A DNA stretch of 64,000 nt from Scandinavium goeteborgense (GCF_003935895.2 NZ_CP054058.1:3081177-3145176); one strand, 5' to 3'. Positions 20,327 to 31,208 are shown, counted from the stretch's first letter. Notes: generated by a model not told the origin, from the letters alone. Numbers and translations are program-made.

Positions 20327-21363
20327 ACCGTCGCCGCGTTGTAATACGTTTCAGTGTCTGGCGTCATCAGCGCCTGCTCAAGTTTTTGCTGCTGTTCTAT
20401 ATCGCCCGACAGCACCGCCGTCTGCTCCGGGTTCATCCCCAGCTTACGGAACAGCAGCAGGTCTTTGTCTTCTTCCGGGTTCGGCGTGGTCAGCAGTTTG
20501 CAGCCGTAGAAAATCGAGTTGGCCCCGGCCATAAAACACATCGCCTGCGTTTGCTCGTTCATTTTTTCGCGCCCGGCTGACAGACGCACGTGAGAGGTCG
20601 GCATCATGATCCGCGCCACCGCAATAGTGCGAATAAAATCAAACGCATCGACGTCTTCATTGTTCTCCATTGGCGTGCCTTTGACCTTCACCAGCATGTT
20701 GATGGGCACGCTCTCCGGCGGCGTCGGCAGATTCGCCAACTGGAGCAACAGCCCGGCGCGGTCGGTCACCGTTTCGCCTAAGCCAACAATCCCGCCGGAG
20801 CATACTTTAATGCCCGCCTCGCGCACTTTGCCGAGCGTATCCAGGCGTTCCTGATAGGTGCGTGTGGTAATGATGTTGCCGTAGAACTCCGGTGAGGTAT
20901 CGAGGTTGTGGTTGTAGTAATCCAGCCCGGCCTCGCCCAGACGCTGCGCCTGGTTATCCGACAGAGTGCCCAAGGTCATGCAGGTTTCCAGCCCCAATTC
21001 TTTGACGCCTTTGACCATTTGTTCCAGGTACGGCATATCGCGCTCGTGCGGGTTTTTCCACGCCGCGCCCATGCAGAAACGCGTCGAACCGGCATTCTTC
21101 GCCTTGCGCGCTGAGGTCAAAACGTCTTCCACTTCCATCAGGCGCTCGGCTTCGAGCCCAGTTTTGTAACGCGCACTCTGCGGGCAGTATTTGCAGTCTT
21201 CCGGACAAGCGCCGGTCTTAATCGACAGCAGCGTGCTGACCTGAACCTGGCGCGGATCAAAGTGCTGACGGTGGATAGTCTGCGCATCAAACAGCAGTTC
21301 CAACAGGGGTTTATTAAACAGTTCAGTGACCTGCGACATTGTCCAGCGTACGTGGTGAGCCAT
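20323..21363 (-). CDS. bioB: Biotin synthase BioB (radical SAM)
   Basis: Inserts sulfur into dethiobiotin. 346 residues from the ATG encoding [11 protein letters not shown], the length of E. coli BioB, preceded by TTTTGGAGATGCCA; the ATG four codons upstream is rejected. Radical-SAM cysteines are in ACPEDCKYC (about residues 53-61). Further cysteines ([27 protein letters not shown]) and the [16 protein letters not shown] arginine match the 2Fe-2S site. First gene of bioBFCD; transcription is divergent from bioA and is repressed by BirA. Confidence 0.98.
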   Translation of the reverse strand: MAHHVRWTMSQVTELFNKPLLELLFDAQTIHRQHFDPRQVQVSTLLSIKTGACPEDCKYCPQSARYKTGLEAERLMEVEDVLTSARKAKNAGSTRFCMGAAWKNPHERDMPYLEQMVKGVKELGLETCMTLGTLSDNQAQRLGEAGLDYYNHNLDTSPEFYGNIITTRTYQERLDTLGKVREAGIKVCSGGIVGLGETVTDRAGLLLQLANLPTPPESVPINMLVKVKGTPMENNEDVDAFDFIRTIAVARIMMPTSHVRLSAGREKMNEQTQAMCFMAGANSIFYGCKLLTTPNPEEDKDLLLFRKLGMNPEQTAVLSGDIEQQQKLEQALMTPDTETYYNAATV

Positions 21364-21409
21364 TGGCATCTCCAAAAGGGGTTCAGTTGTTTCTCGGTTC
21401 GGTGTAGGA

Positions 21410-21443
21410 TCGTAAACCTAAAACTTTTCAAAATGGTTTACAA
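21410..21443. promoter_or_regulatory. BirA (biotin) operator between bioB and bioA
   Basis: TCGTAAACC (21410-21418), 16-nt spacer, GGTTTACAA (21435-21443): the two-arm palindrome bound by BirA-biotinyl-AMP, one base away from the TTGTAAACC ideal in the left arm. It lies just before bioA and controls both divergent transcripts. Confidence 0.9.
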
Positions 21444-21450
21444 GTCGATT

Positions 21451-22740
21451 ATGACCCAGGACGATCTCACTTTCGATCAACGCCATATCTGGCACCCCTA
21501 CACGTCAATGACCGCCCCACTTCCGGTTTACCCGGTGGTAGCGGCGCACGGCTGCGAGCTGGAACTGGCTTCCGGCGAACAGCTGGTGGATGGAATGTCG
21601 TCCTGGTGGGCGGCGATCCACGGCTATAACCATCCGCGTCTGAATGCCGCGATGACTGAGCAAATTTCTCAAATGTCGCACGTGATGTTCGGCGGGATCA
21701 CCCATCCCTCCGCGGTGGCGCTGTGTCGCCGACTGGTGTCGATGACGCCCGACTCGCTCGAGTGCGTGTTCCTCGCGGATTCCGGTTCGGTGGCGGTGGA
21801 AGTGGCGATGAAAATGGCGTTGCAGTACTGGCAGGCCAAAGGCGAGCCGCGCCAGCGTTTTCTCACTTTCCGCAACGGCTATCACGGCGATACCTTCGGC
21901 GCGATGTCGGTCTGTGACCCGGACAACTCAATGCACAGCCTGTGGAAAGGCTATCTGCCGGAAAACCTGTTCGCCCCCGCGCCGCAAAGCCGTTTCGACG
22001 GCGAGTGGGATGAAATGGATATGGTGCCGTTTGCCCGCCTGATGGCCGCACATCGCAGCGAAATCGCCGCCGTTATCGTCGAGCCGATTGTTCAGGGCGC
22101 GGGCGGTATGCGGATGTATCACCCGGAGTGGCTGCGTCGGCTACGTAAAATGTGCGACCGCGAAGGCATTCTGCTGATTGCCGATGAAATCGCCACCGGA
22201 TTCGGCCGCACCGGTAAACTGTTTGCCTGTGAACACGCGGGCATCGCGCCGGATATTCTGTGTCTCGGCAAAGCATTAACCGGCGGCACGATGACGCTGT
22301 CGGCGACGCTCACCACCCGCGCAGTGGCCGACACCATCAGCCACGGTGAAGCGGGCTGCTTTATGCATGGCCCGACGTTTATGGGTAATCCGCTGGCCTG
22401 CGCCGTGGCGGCAGAAAGCCTCGCCTTGCTGGAAGAAGGTCACTGGCAGCAGCAGGTTGCCGATATCGAGGCACAACTCACGCGCGAACTGGCTGAGGTA
22501 CGAACGTCGCCGCAGGTGGCGGATGTGCGGATTTTAGGGGCCATCGGCGTGGTGGAAACTCACGCGCCCGTGAACATGGCGCGGCTGCAAAAATTCTTCG
22601 TCGATCACGGGGTGTGGATCCGTCCGTTCGGCAAACTTATCTACCTGATGCCGCCGTACATTATCAGCCCAGACCAGCTGACACGCCTGACGGACGCGGT
22701 AAAAGCCGCGCTTAGCGACAATACGCTTTTCACGTCCTGA
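21451..22740 (+). CDS. bioA: Adenosylmethionine-8-amino-7-oxononanoate aminotransferase BioA
   Basis: PLP aminotransferase that uses SAM as amino donor to form 7,8-diaminopelargonate. 429 residues from ATG 21451 ([20 protein letters not shown]), the E. coli length; the longer open frame reaching back to 21262 overlaps bioB and is not used. Conserved motifs are [42 protein letters not shown] and the PLP lysine in [10 protein letters not shown]. Only 7 nt separate the BirA operator from the start. Confidence 0.97.
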   Translation: MTQDDLTFDQRHIWHPYTSMTAPLPVYPVVAAHGCELELASGEQLVDGMSSWWAAIHGYNHPRLNAAMTEQISQMSHVMFGGITHPSAVALCRRLVSMTPDSLECVFLADSGSVAVEVAMKMALQYWQAKGEPRQRFLTFRNGYHGDTFGAMSVCDPDNSMHSLWKGYLPENLFAPAPQSRFDGEWDEMDMVPFARLMAAHRSEIAAVIVEPIVQGAGGMRMYHPEWLRRLRKMCDREGILLIADEIATGFGRTGKLFACEHAGIAPDILCLGKALTGGTMTLSATLTTRAVADTISHGEAGCFMHGPTFMGNPLACAVAAESLALLEEGHWQQQVADIEAQLTRELAEVRTSPQVADVRILGAIGVVETHAPVNMARLQKFFVDHGVWIRPFGKLIYLMPPYIISPDQLTRLTDAVKAALSDNTLFTS

Positions 22741-22782
22741 GCTAAACTTCGTGATTATTCAGCACCCTGAAGAGGCAACAAG

Positions 22783-23259
22783 ATGAAACTGATCAGTCAC
22801 GATTTTAAGGATGGCGACAAGCTACCCCATCGTCAGGTTTTCAACGGCATGGGTTACGACGGCGACAATCTTTCGCCGCATCTGGCCTGGGATGACGCGC
22901 CGTCCGGCACCAAGAGTTTTGTCGTCACCTGCTACGACCCGGACGCCCCAACCGGCTCCGGCTGGTGGCATTGGGTGGTGGTGAATTTACCGGCTGACAC
23001 CCGCGTACTGCCGCAGGGTGCCGGTTCAGGCATCGCCGATTTACCCGATGGCGCATTGCAAACGCGCACCGATTTCGGCAAAGCGGGCTACGGCGGCGCG
23101 GCGCCACCGAAGGGTGAATCGCATCGCTACATTTTTACCGTTCATGCGCTGGACGTCGCAACTCTCGAGGTGGACGAAAATGCCAGCGGCGCGATGGTAG
23201 GGTTTAATGTGCATTTCCACAGTCTGGCGAGTGCGTCGGTGATGGCGAAGTTTAGCTAG
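22783..23259 (+). CDS. ybhB: PEBP-family (Raf kinase inhibitor-like) protein YbhB
   Basis: 158-residue phosphatidylethanolamine-binding protein homologue with the ligand-pocket motifs DPDAPTGSGWWHWVV and GESHRYIFTVHALD. Cytosolic; the crystal structure of the E. coli protein is known, but its physiological ligand is not. AGAGGCAACAAG precedes the start. Located after bioA as in E. coli. Confidence 0.93.
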   Translation: MKLISHDFKDGDKLPHRQVFNGMGYDGDNLSPHLAWDDAPSGTKSFVVTCYDPDAPTGSGWWHWVVVNLPADTRVLPQGAGSGIADLPDGALQTRTDFGKAGYGGAAPPKGESHRYIFTVHALDVATLEVDENASGAMVGFNVHFHSLASASVMAKFS

Positions 23260-23275
23260 TTATTTAGGCGTTTGC

Positions 23276-23334
23276 GCGGGCCTACGTCAGCGCCACTCAC
23301 AGCTCGTAGGCCCGGCAAGCTTGCGCCGCCGGGC
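23276..23334. repeat. Paired REP elements (BIME-like)
   Basis: A short inverted remnant GCGGGCCTACG (23276-23286) faces a full REP palindrome starting GTAGGCCCGGCAAGC and ending GCCGCCGGGC (to 23334), between convergent ybhB and hutH. It probably serves as transcript end or stabiliser for both. Confidence 0.7.
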
Positions 23335-23340
23335 AATCAA

Positions 23341-24861
23341 TTACAGCACCGGTTCCACCAGCTTCTGCAATTGCCCTTCGGCAATCATTTCAATCGCCGC
23401 TTCGATATCCGGCGCGAAGAAACGGTCCTGCACGTAGTGCGAGACTTTTTCACGCAGCAAATGACGCGCCTGTTCCAGCACCGGACTGGTGGTCAGCCCT
23501 TCGCGCATATCAATGCCCTGCACTGCCGCCAGCCATTCCACGGCAATCACGCCACGGGTGTTAGCCGCCATTTCCCACAGACGACGCCCGGCGGCAGGGG
23601 CCATGGAAACGTGGTCTTCCTGGTTGGCGGAGGTCGGCAAGCTATCGACGCTGTGCGGATGCGACAGCGCTTTGTTTTCACTGGCCAGCGCCGCGGCGGT
23701 GACCTGCGCAATCATAAAACCGGAGTTAACCCCGCCATTTTTCACCAGGAACGGCGGCAGCTGCGACATGTGGCTGTCCATCAGCAGCGCAATCCGGCGT
23801 TCGGCCAGCGAGCCAATTTCAGCAATGGCCAGCGCGAGGTTGTCGGCCGCCATCGCCACCGGCTCTGCGTGGAAGTTACCGCCGGAAATGACTTCATTTT
23901 CGTCAGCAAACACCAACGGGTTGTCCGATACTGCGTTCGCTTCGGTGAGTAACACCTCTTTCGCCTGACGCATCTGGGTCAGGCACGCGCCCATCACCTG
24001 CGGCTGGCAGCGCAATGAATACGGGTCCTGCACTTTGCTGCATTTGGCGTGGGACTGCGAAACGGCGCTGGAATCGGTCAGCACGTGACGATACATCGCC
24101 GCCGCATCAATTTGCCCACGCTGGCCGCGCGCTTCGTGAATGCGGGCATCGAACGGACGACGCGATCCCAGTGCCGCTTCGGTCGTCAGCGCACCGCAAA
24201 TCACCGCCGAGCTAAACAGTTCTTCGGCTTCAAACAGGCCACGCAGCGCAAAGGCGGTCGATGCCTGGGTGCCGTTCAGCAGTGCCAGCCCTTCTTTCGC
24301 GGCCAGTGTCAGCGGCTCCAGCCCAGCCTTTTTCAGCGCCTCTTTGGCAGGCAGCCATTCGCCCTGCCAGCGGGCTTTGCCCTCGCCAAGCAGCGTCAAC
24401 GACATGTGCGCCAGCGGAGCCAGATCACCGGATGCGCCGACAGAGCCTTTCGCCGGAATACACGGGTAAACGTCGTGATTCACCAGTGCCATCAGCGCGT
24501 CAATCACGCTCAGACGGATGCCGGAAAAACCGCGCGCCAGGCTGTTAATTTTCAGGACCATGATCAGACGCACCATCGCGTCGTCCAGTGCTTCACCGAC
24601 GCCCGCTGCGTGCGAAAGCACCAGCGAACGTTGAAGATTTTCCAGATCGGCGGTGGCGATGCGGGTTGAAGCCAGCAGGCCAAAACCGGTATTTATGCCG
24701 TAGGCGGTGCGCCCTTCAGCCATAATCGCATTCACGCAGGCGACGCTGGCGTTAATGCCTGCAATAGCGCTTTCATCGAGCGTCAATGTTTGCGGCTGGC
24801 GATAAATATTCAACAGTTGGGCAAGGGTCAACTGACCCGGAATCAGGTTAAGTGTGCTCAT
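23341..24861 (-). CDS. hutH: Histidine ammonia-lyase HutH
   Basis: First step of histidine degradation: histidine to urocanate and ammonia. 506 residues. The autocatalytic MIO cofactor is formed from A143-S144-G145 in [14 protein letters not shown]. The active-site tyrosine is in YGINTGFG (Y54). QDPYSLRC-type ([15 protein letters not shown]) and [11 protein letters not shown] are conserved. Its start overlaps the hutU stop (ATGA type), so hutUH is one operon. E. coli K-12 lacks these genes; Klebsiella, Salmonella and Enterobacter carry them here. Confidence 0.97.
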   Translation of the reverse strand: MSTLNLIPGQLTLAQLLNIYRQPQTLTLDESAIAGINASVACVNAIMAEGRTAYGINTGFGLLASTRIATADLENLQRSLVLSHAAGVGEALDDAMVRLIMVLKINSLARGFSGIRLSVIDALMALVNHDVYPCIPAKGSVGASGDLAPLAHMSLTLLGEGKARWQGEWLPAKEALKKAGLEPLTLAAKEGLALLNGTQASTAFALRGLFEAEELFSSAVICGALTTEAALGSRRPFDARIHEARGQRGQIDAAAMYRHVLTDSSAVSQSHAKCSKVQDPYSLRCQPQVMGACLTQMRQAKEVLLTEANAVSDNPLVFADENEVISGGNFHAEPVAMAADNLALAIAEIGSLAERRIALLMDSHMSQLPPFLVKNGGVNSGFMIAQVTAAALASENKALSHPHSVDSLPTSANQEDHVSMAPAAGRRLWEMAANTRGVIAVEWLAAVQGIDMREGLTTSPVLEQARHLLREKVSHYVQDRFFAPDIEAAIEMIAEGQLQKLVEPVL

Positions 24862-26546
24862 TTTTTCTGCCCCTGGGTTGCAGCAATCATCGGTAAATTC
24901 AGTCCCTGTTCAGCGGCGCATTCTACCGCGATTTCATAGCCTGCGTCGGCATGTCGCATCACGCCGGTGGCCGGGTCGTTATGCAGAACGCGGGCGATAC
25001 GCGCCGCGGCCTCATCGGTGCCGTCGCAGACAATAACCATTCCGGCGTGCTGTGAAAAGCCCATCCCGACGCCACCGCCGTGGTGCAACGACACCCAGGT
25101 AGCACCGCTGGCGGTGTTGAGTAAGGCGTTCAGCAACGGCCAGTCAGAGACTGCATCGGAACCGTCGCGCATGGCTTCGGTTTCACGGTTGGGGCTGGCG
25201 ACAGACCCAGAATCCAGGTGGTCGCGCCCAATCACAATCGGGGCCGACACTTCGCCGGAACGTACCATTTCGTTAAACGCCAGGCCGAGTTTTTGCCGCC
25301 ATTCCAGACCCACCCAGCAGATGCGCGCCGGTAAGCCCTGGAAGCTGATGCGCTCGCGGGCCATATCCAGCCAGCGATGCAGATGTTGGTCGTCGCTGAT
25401 AATTTCTTTCACTTTGGCATCGGTTTTGTAGATATCCTGCGGGTCGCCGGAGAGCGCGACCCAGCGGAACGGGCCGATACCGCGGCAGAACAGCGGGCGA
25501 ATATAAGCCGGGACGAAGCCCGGGAAATCAAAGGCGTTGCTGACGCCCATTTCTTTCGCCATCTGGCGGATGTTATTGCCGTAATCGAAGGTCGGGACGC
25601 CCATCGCGTTAAACGCCAGCATCGCGCTGACGTGTTCCGCCATCGACTGTTTGGCGGCTTTCACCGTGCCCTGCGGGTCACTTTCGGCCTTCTGCTGATA
25701 CGCTTCCCACGTCCAGCCCTGCGGCAGATAGCCGTGCAGCGGATCGTGCGCGCTGGTCTGGTCGGTGACCATATCCGGACGCACGCCGCGTTTAACCAGT
25801 TCCGGCAATACATCGGCGGCGTTAGCGCGCAGCGCCACGGAAACGGCGCGGCCTTCGGCGGTGTATTTTTTGATACGAACCATCGCATCGTCCAGCGATT
25901 CGGCTTGTTCGTCGATGTATTGGGTGCGAAGACGGAAATCGATGCGGCTCTGCTGGCATTCAATCACCAGAGAACAGGCCCCGGCTAAGGTAGCGGCTAA
26001 CGGCTGCGCACCGCCCATTCCGCCAAGCCCAGCGGTGAGGACCCAACGCCCTTGCAGGTTGCCGTTGTAATGCTGGCGTCCGGCTTCGACGAAGGTTTCG
26101 TAGGTGCCCTGCACGATGCCCTGACTGCCGATGTAAATCCAGCTCCCGGCGGTCATCTGGCCGTACATCGCCAGCCCTTTCGCGTCGAGTTCGTTGAAGT
26201 GTTCCCACGTCGCCCAGTGTGGGACGAGGTTGGAGTTGGCAATCAGCACTCGCGGCGCGTTGTCGTGGGTTTTAAACACGCCCACCGGTTTGCCGGACTG
26301 CACTAACAGAGTCTCATCGTTTTCGAGGTTTTTCAGGGCTTCGACCATCGCGTCGTAGCATTCCCAGTTGCGGGCCGCGCGCCCAATCCCCCCATAGACC
26401 ACCAGCTCGTGCGGATTCTCCGCCACGTCCGGGTCGAGGTTGTTCATTAACATGCGCAGCGGGGCTTCGGTGAGCCAGCTTTTGGCGGTGAGCGTGTTCC
26501 CGCGCGGCGCACGGATTTCCTGGGGACGGTATTTATTCTGGGACAT
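24858..26546 (-). CDS. hutU: Urocanate hydratase HutU
   Basis: NAD-dependent hydration of urocanate to imidazolonepropionate. 562 residues. Visible motifs are [12 protein letters not shown], the Rossmann-like [12 protein letters not shown] used for NAD binding, an internal [20 protein letters not shown] and [19 protein letters not shown]. First gene of hutUH, controlled by the HutC operator 44 nt upstream of its start. In Klebsiella this promoter is also activated by CRP and NAC, but I did not establish those sites here. Confidence 0.97.
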   Translation of the reverse strand: MSQNKYRPQEIRAPRGNTLTAKSWLTEAPLRMLMNNLDPDVAENPHELVVYGGIGRAARNWECYDAMVEALKNLENDETLLVQSGKPVGVFKTHDNAPRVLIANSNLVPHWATWEHFNELDAKGLAMYGQMTAGSWIYIGSQGIVQGTYETFVEAGRQHYNGNLQGRWVLTAGLGGMGGAQPLAATLAGACSLVIECQQSRIDFRLRTQYIDEQAESLDDAMVRIKKYTAEGRAVSVALRANAADVLPELVKRGVRPDMVTDQTSAHDPLHGYLPQGWTWEAYQQKAESDPQGTVKAAKQSMAEHVSAMLAFNAMGVPTFDYGNNIRQMAKEMGVSNAFDFPGFVPAYIRPLFCRGIGPFRWVALSGDPQDIYKTDAKVKEIISDDQHLHRWLDMARERISFQGLPARICWVGLEWRQKLGLAFNEMVRSGEVSAPIVIGRDHLDSGSVASPNRETEAMRDGSDAVSDWPLLNALLNTASGATWVSLHHGGGVGMGFSQHAGMVIVCDGTDEAAARIARVLHNDPATGVMRHADAGYEIAVECAAEQGLNLPMIAATQGQKK

Positions 26547-26589
26547 CGGAAAACTCCTGACGGATACGATGAAGACAAGAAATATATAC

Positions 26590-26601
26590 TTGTCTATACA
26601 A
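26590..26601. promoter_or_regulatory. HutC operator at the hutU promoter
   Basis: TTGTCTATACAA (minus strand TTGTATAGACAA), the core of the hut operator known from Klebsiella (CTTGTATAGACAAG type), set in an AT-rich promoter between hutC and hutU. A similar core recurs before hutI. Confidence 0.8.
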
Positions 26602-26683
26602 TCGTTCGCAAGCCAGGATTTAACAAGATTGATACATTTTTGCTATCTTGCGTCAGCAATCACGCTTTTGCTGACGCAATGGG

Positions 26684-27406
26684 TCACGAGGGAAAATGGC
26701 CCTGTAGGCGATAACGGCTCCCAGGGAAAATCAGACGGGCGTGAGAAACGATCCCGGTGCGCGACCAGGTGCGGCGGCGAATTAACAGGCACGGATCGTG
26801 TTCGTGGATGGTGAGCAAGCGGCACTCTTCGGCACTGGCTTTTACCGCTTCAACGATGTGCTCCCCTTCGGTGAGCGGCGCAATCAGCGACAGGTAGTCA
26901 TGTGCAGTCGTGTTGGTGTAATCCTGTTGCAGGTATTCCGGCACCACCTCAGCATTCACGCAGCGATCTTCAATCTGGACCGGCACGTCGTTTTCGAAAT
27001 GCACCATCAGCGAGTGGAAAATGCGCGTGCCTTCGGCCACGTTCAGCGCCTGCGCCTGCTGTGTATCGGCGTTGACGGCTTCCAGCAGCAGCACTTCACA
27101 GCGGTGCTGATGCTGACGGGCGGCGATTTCATCGGCAATGCTGTGCACTTCAAACAGCGCCGACTGCCCTTTTGGCTCGGCGACAAACGTCCCGACCCCC
27201 TGTAAGCGAACCAGCAAGCCTTCGTCAGTCAGCTCACGCAGCGCGCGGTTGATGGTCATCCGGCTGAAGCCAAACTGCGCCACCAGCTCCGCTTCCGAAG
27301 GAATGCGGTCATGCGGACGCCAGATACCCGCGGCGATATTGTCGCTGATAACGCGTTTGATCTTCTCATAGAACGGCGCGGGGGCGCCGGTTCGCGGTGA
27401 ATACAT
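26684..27406 (-). CDS. hutC: Histidine utilisation repressor HutC (GntR/HutC family)
   Basis: Urocanate-responsive repressor of hutUH and of its own hutIGC operon. 240 residues from the ATG encoding MYSPRTGAPAPFYEKIK; the open frame continues 49 codons upstream through hutG and is not coding there. N-terminal GntR winged helix (residues 10-75, with PSEAELVAQFGFSRMTINRA) and C-terminal UTRA ligand domain (residues 95-238, with PVQIEDRCVN and LLIRRRTWS). It begins 28 nt after hutG. Confidence 0.95.
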   Translation of the reverse strand: MYSPRTGAPAPFYEKIKRVISDNIAAGIWRPHDRIPSEAELVAQFGFSRMTINRALRELTDEGLLVRLQGVGTFVAEPKGQSALFEVHSIADEIAARQHQHRCEVLLLEAVNADTQQAQALNVAEGTRIFHSLMVHFENDVPVQIEDRCVNAEVVPEYLQQDYTNTTAHDYLSLIAPLTEGEHIVEAVKASAEECRLLTIHEHDPCLLIRRRTWSRTGIVSHARLIFPGSRYRLQGHFPS

Positions 27407-27434
27407 GTGCCATCCTTTATTAATGCGGGTGCTG

Positions 27435-28394
27435 TCACGCATGCCAGCAATGAACAATTTGCCAGGCCAGTCTGGCCGCCGTGCGGGCACCCTGTCCGTC
27501 TCGGTCGTACTGCGGATTGAATTCAACCAAATCAACCGCCTGCAGTTTGCCACTCTGACACAGCGGCATGACTATTCGCAACAAGATTGCCAACGGGACG
27601 CCCAGCGCTGCCGGAGCCGATACCGCCGGCATTTCCCAGGCCGGGAGCACATCCAGATCGATGGTCAGATAAATGCGGTCATGTTCCGCAATCACCCGCT
27701 GAAGATCCTGTTGCAGCGCGCCGACGTGGTCATCGAGCAGGGTTAAATCTTCCAGCACGGTGACGTGACGCTCGCGCGCTTCTTGCCACAGCGCCTGCGT
27801 GTTTGCCGCGCGGCTGGCGCCATAGCAGGTGTAATTAAAGCGTCGGTTCTGGCTTTCGCAGTGCAACGCCAGCTGGCGGAACGGCGTGCCAGAGGTGGCC
27901 TCAGCGGCATGACGCAAATCCAGGTGCGCATCAAGATTGACGATTGCGACGTTTTCATTCGGGAAGGCGTCGAGCACGCCGGAACCGTGAGGCCAGGCCG
28001 TTTCATGTCCGCCGCCGAATACCAGGGTTTTCATCTGCGCGCGCTGACAGGCCAGCACCGCGTCGTGCAGCGCCTGCTGCGCCGGTTCCAGGCATCCCGG
28101 TTCGGCGTGCACGTTACCGAGATCAACCAGCACATCATGCCCGGCGTGACTGGCCATGTTGGCTAACGCCTTGCGCAGCGCGTCCGGCCCCTGCTGGGCG
28201 CCCGGCCGCCCCTGATTGCGCTTTACGCCTTCGTCACAGGCAAATCCGAGCAGGGCTATTTTCCCACGATGCATTTCGGGGGCAAAGTCGCTTGTGACCG
28301 TTACTGTCTGAAAAAGACGTTTTGCCGCGGGCGATTCGGCGCTGTCATCACGCCCCTGCCACAGTTCCGGCGGCGTCGGTTGCCAGAGATTCAT
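27435..28394 (-). CDS. hutG: Formimidoylglutamase HutG
   Basis: Manganese enzyme of the ureohydrolase (arginase) family: hydrolyses N-formimidoyl-glutamate to glutamate and formamide. 319 residues. Metal-binding motifs are in order: [25 protein letters not shown] and [15 protein letters not shown], with the expected His and Asp ligands. Overlaps the hutI stop by 4 nt; middle gene of hutIGC. Confidence 0.96.
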   Translation of the reverse strand: MNLWQPTPPELWQGRDDSAESPAAKRLFQTVTVTSDFAPEMHRGKIALLGFACDEGVKRNQGRPGAQQGPDALRKALANMASHAGHDVLVDLGNVHAEPGCLEPAQQALHDAVLACQRAQMKTLVFGGGHETAWPHGSGVLDAFPNENVAIVNLDAHLDLRHAAEATSGTPFRQLALHCESQNRRFNYTCYGASRAANTQALWQEARERHVTVLEDLTLLDDHVGALQQDLQRVIAEHDRIYLTIDLDVLPAWEMPAVSAPAALGVPLAILLRIVMPLCQSGKLQAVDLVEFNPQYDRDGQGARTAARLAWQIVHCWHA

Positions 28395-29617
28395 GGCGTG
28401 ACCTCGCCGCGAAACACGCGCTGCCAGAGCGGATTGCGCCCCGGTTCGTACACCATTTCAACCGGATGTTCGGCGTCCCAAATGGCGAAATCGGCCACAA
28501 AACCCACCGCCAGCTGTCCGTGCGAATGCTCGCGGCCCAGGGCACGCGCGGCGTGGCGGGTGACGCCGGTCCACGCTTCTTCGGGCGTGAGGCCGAATTT
28601 CACGCAGGCCATGTTCATCGCCAGATGCAGGCTGGCGAACGGGCTGGTGCCGGGGTTGTAATCCGTCGCTACCGCCATCGGGACGTGGTAACGACGCAGT
28701 GTGTCCACCGGCGGTTTTTGCGTTTCATTGAGGAAGTAAAATGCTCCGGGCAGCAGTACCGCGACCGTGCCGCTGTTGGCCATCGCCGCGACACCTTCTT
28801 CCGTCAGATATTCAATATGATCGGCAGAACGTCCTTTATAGCGGCTGACCAGCTGCGCGCCACCCAGCGAAGAAAGCTGTTCAACGTGGCCCTTCACCGG
28901 AATATTAAGCACTTGCGCGGCGCTGAACACGCGGTCGGTCTGTTCCGGGGTAAATCCGACGTTTTCACAGAAGGCATCCACGGCTTCAAATAACCCTTCC
29001 AGCCACAGCGTCGGCATAATGTCTTCGCAGACCAGGGTGATGTAGTCCTCGCCCCGGCCTTTATATTCTGTCGGGATCGCATGCGCGGCCAATAATGTCG
29101 GGCTGATATCGACGGCGTTGGTCGCCGCCAGATGCTGCGCGATGTGCAGCATTTTTCGTTCGTTGGCCATGTCCAGACCATATCCGGACTTTACTTCTAC
29201 CGTGGTCACCCCTTCCTGCATCAACCGCGTCAGACGCTGCTGCGCCAGGCGAGTCAGCTCCTCCTCACTGGCGGCCCGGGTGGCTTGCACGGTGGCGTTA
29301 ATGCCCCCGCCATTTGCGCTGATGGTCTGATACGAAACACCATTCAGCCGCTGCTCCCATTCGGTGGCGCGGCTGCCGCCAAACACCAGATGCGTGTGGC
29401 AGTCGATCAGGCCCGGCGTGACCAGCCGACCTTCTAGATCGATGCGCTTACCTTTTCGGGACGCCAGCGCTGATTCAGGCAGGATATCCACAATACGCCC
29501 GTCCCGAACCACCAGCGCGTGATGTTCCAGTAAACCGTAAGGCTGAGCATGGTTGGGATCGAAGGTGGCAAGCCGGGCGTTATGCCAGATGATGTCGGTA
29601 TCAGTATGTTCAGACAT
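28391..29617 (-). CDS. hutI: Imidazolonepropionase HutI
   Basis: Amidohydrolase-superfamily enzyme opening the imidazolone ring to N-formimidoyl-glutamate. Metal ligands are in [14 protein letters not shown] and [14 protein letters not shown], with [14 protein letters not shown] later. Three in-frame ATGs exist: 29650, 29635 and 29617. I prefer 29617 ([17 protein letters not shown], 408 residues) because the first ATG lies inside the HutC operator; none has a strong ribosome site, so the start is uncertain. First gene of hutIGC. Confidence 0.94.
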   Translation of the reverse strand: MSEHTDTDIIWHNARLATFDPNHAQPYGLLEHHALVVRDGRIVDILPESALASRKGKRIDLEGRLVTPGLIDCHTHLVFGGSRATEWEQRLNGVSYQTISANGGGINATVQATRAASEEELTRLAQQRLTRLMQEGVTTVEVKSGYGLDMANERKMLHIAQHLAATNAVDISPTLLAAHAIPTEYKGRGEDYITLVCEDIMPTLWLEGLFEAVDAFCENVGFTPEQTDRVFSAAQVLNIPVKGHVEQLSSLGGAQLVSRYKGRSADHIEYLTEEGVAAMANSGTVAVLLPGAFYFLNETQKPPVDTLRRYHVPMAVATDYNPGTSPFASLHLAMNMACVKFGLTPEEAWTGVTRHAARALGREHSHGQLAVGFVADFAIWDAEHPVEMVYEPGRNPLWQRVFRGEVTP

Positions 29618-29638
29618 GAGAGAATCACTTGTCATAAG

Positions 29639-29650
29639 TTGTATAGACAT
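29639..29650. promoter_or_regulatory. HutC operator at the hutI promoter
   Basis: TTGTATAGACAT, eleven of twelve bases like the hutU operator core (TTGTATAGACAA), 22 nt before the chosen hutI start. It fits autoregulation of hutIGC by HutC. Confidence 0.75.
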
Positions 29651-29724
29651 TTATTGATAGCAACGCGGGCGATGTCAACCTTCCGCGGGAATATGTTGCT
29701 TTTTTGTGATATTCCGCGCGGCGC

Positions 29725-29738
29725 GGTAAGCGCTTACC
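29725..29738. promoter_or_regulatory. Perfect 14-bp palindrome between hutI and ybhC
   Basis: GGTAAGCGCTTACC reads the same on both strands and has the central CG and flanking A/T pattern of LacI/GalR-family operators. A looser inverted pair GGAATAT/ATATTCC (29688-29694 and 29709-29715) lies beside it. The cognate regulator is unknown. Confidence 0.4.
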
Positions 29739-29834
29739 TGCAACTTTTTTGCGGCATTGCTTCCCGTTTCGCTCAACATAGTATAAAAAGTCAGGTTTTA
29801 GGGACACTTTCCACTACATTCAGCCTGGAGCACC

Positions 29835-31118
29835 ATGAATACATTCTCGGTTTCTCGTCTGGCGCTCGCGCTCGCTTTTGGCGTGACGCTTACCGCCTGC
29901 AGCTCAACGCCACCCGATCAGCAGCCTTCTACTCAGGAAGCGCCGGGGACGTCTTCTCGCCCAATTCTGACGGCTGGCGAAGCGAAAAACTTCGTGCAGG
30001 AACGTTATTTCTCCACCATGGACCCGAAAGCGGCTCCGTGGTCTCCTTCTACCATTGCGACGCCTGCTAAAGCAGATTTCGTGGTTGGCCCAGCCGGGAC
30101 TGAAGGCGTAACGCACACGACTATTCAGGCCGCCGTGGATGCCGCTATCGCGCGTCACAGCAGCTCTCGCAGCTATATCGCGGTGATGCCGGGCGAATAT
30201 GAAGGCACCGTGTATGTGCCAGCCGCACCGGGTAGCCTGACCATTTATGGTATCGGCGACAAAGCCGCTGACGTGAAAATCGGCCTGGCTATCGATTCTG
30301 AAATCGACCCAACTACCTGGCGTCGTCTGGTTAACCCGGCGGGCAAATACATGCCTGGCAAACCGGCGTGGTACATGTTCGACACCTGTCAGAGCAAGCA
30401 CACCGCCACCGTGGGCGTGATGTGTTCTGCGGTCTTCTGGTCGCAGAACAACGGTCTGCAATTGCAGAACCTGACCATCTCTAACACCCTGGGCGACAGC
30501 GTCGATGCGGGCAATCATCAGGCTGTAGCCCTGCGCAGCGACGGTGATAAAGTGCAGCTGAACAAGGTCAATCTTCTTGGCCGTCAGAACACCTTCTTTG
30601 TCACTAACAGTGGCGTGCAGAACAAACTGCAAAACGACCGCATCGCCCGTACGCTGGTGACGAATAGCTACCTCGAAGGGGATGTGGATATCGTTTCCGG
30701 TCGTGGCGCAGTCGTGTTCGATAACACTAGTTTCCAGGTCGTGAACTCCCGTACCCAGAAAGAAGCGTACGTGTTCGCTCCGGCCACGCAGTCCAACCTG
30801 TTCTACGGTTTCCTCGCCACCAACAGTCGCTTTAACGCGGCCGGTGACGGCGTGGCGCAGCTCGGTCGTTCTCTGGACGTCGACGGCAGCACCAACGGTC
30901 AGGTCGTTATTCGCGACAGCGCGATCAACGAAGGCTTCAACAATGCCCAACCCTGGGCCGATGCCGCTATCTCCAAACGTCCGTTCAGCGGCAACACCGG
31001 CGCGAAGAACGATAAAGGCGAAGAGCAGCGTAACCTGAACGACACCAACTTCAACCGCATGTGGGAATACAACAACCGCGGCGTGGGAAGTTATGTTGTG
31101 GCTGAACCGAAGAAATAA
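29835..31118 (+). CDS. ybhC: Outer-membrane lipoprotein YbhC (pectinesterase family / acyl-CoA thioesterase)
   Basis: 427 residues. The lipoprotein signal ends at LTACSS (Cys at about residue 22). The body is a right-handed beta-helix of carbohydrate esterase family 8 (HTTIQAAVDAAI near 95, DSVDAGNHQAVALRSDGDK near 220, GDVDIVSGRGAVVFDNT near 280), matching E. coli YbhC. The E. coli protein has reported thioesterase activity and no clear pectin methylesterase function. Rich in Asn ladders typical of the fold. Followed by a strong hairpin terminator. Confidence 0.94.
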   Translation: MNTFSVSRLALALAFGVTLTACSSTPPDQQPSTQEAPGTSSRPILTAGEAKNFVQERYFSTMDPKAAPWSPSTIATPAKADFVVGPAGTEGVTHTTIQAAVDAAIARHSSSRSYIAVMPGEYEGTVYVPAAPGSLTIYGIGDKAADVKIGLAIDSEIDPTTWRRLVNPAGKYMPGKPAWYMFDTCQSKHTATVGVMCSAVFWSQNNGLQLQNLTISNTLGDSVDAGNHQAVALRSDGDKVQLNKVNLLGRQNTFFVTNSGVQNKLQNDRIARTLVTNSYLEGDVDIVSGRGAVVFDNTSFQVVNSRTQKEAYVFAPATQSNLFYGFLATNSRFNAAGDGVAQLGRSLDVDGSTNGQVVIRDSAINEGFNNAQPWADAAISKRPFSGNTGAKNDKGEEQRNLNDTNFNRMWEYNNRGVGSYVVAEPKK

Positions 31119-31179
31119 TCATCAGGCTTAAGCGATAACACTCGCTCAACATACTGCCTGAACGTTAAATAATTAAAGA

Positions 31180-31208
31180 GGCCGTAACGGATAACGTTAC
31201 GGCCTTTT
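31180..31208 (+). terminator. Terminator after ybhC (left hairpin of the T6SS island)
   Basis: Perfect arms GGCCGTAACG (31180-31189) and CGTTACGGCC (31195-31204), 5-nt loop, then TTTT on the plus strand. It overlaps the last codons of the minus-strand membrane gene. The same stem recurs at 39173-39197 beyond vgrG. Confidence 0.85.

Noticed and set aside
21262-21450. 63-codon N-terminal extension of bioA
   Set aside because: It overlaps bioB and the BirA operator, and has no relation to BioA proteins; ATG 21451 gives the normal 429 residues.
27407-27553. 49-codon N-terminal extension of hutC
   Set aside because: It lies within hutG in another frame; HutC homology starts at MYSPRTG.
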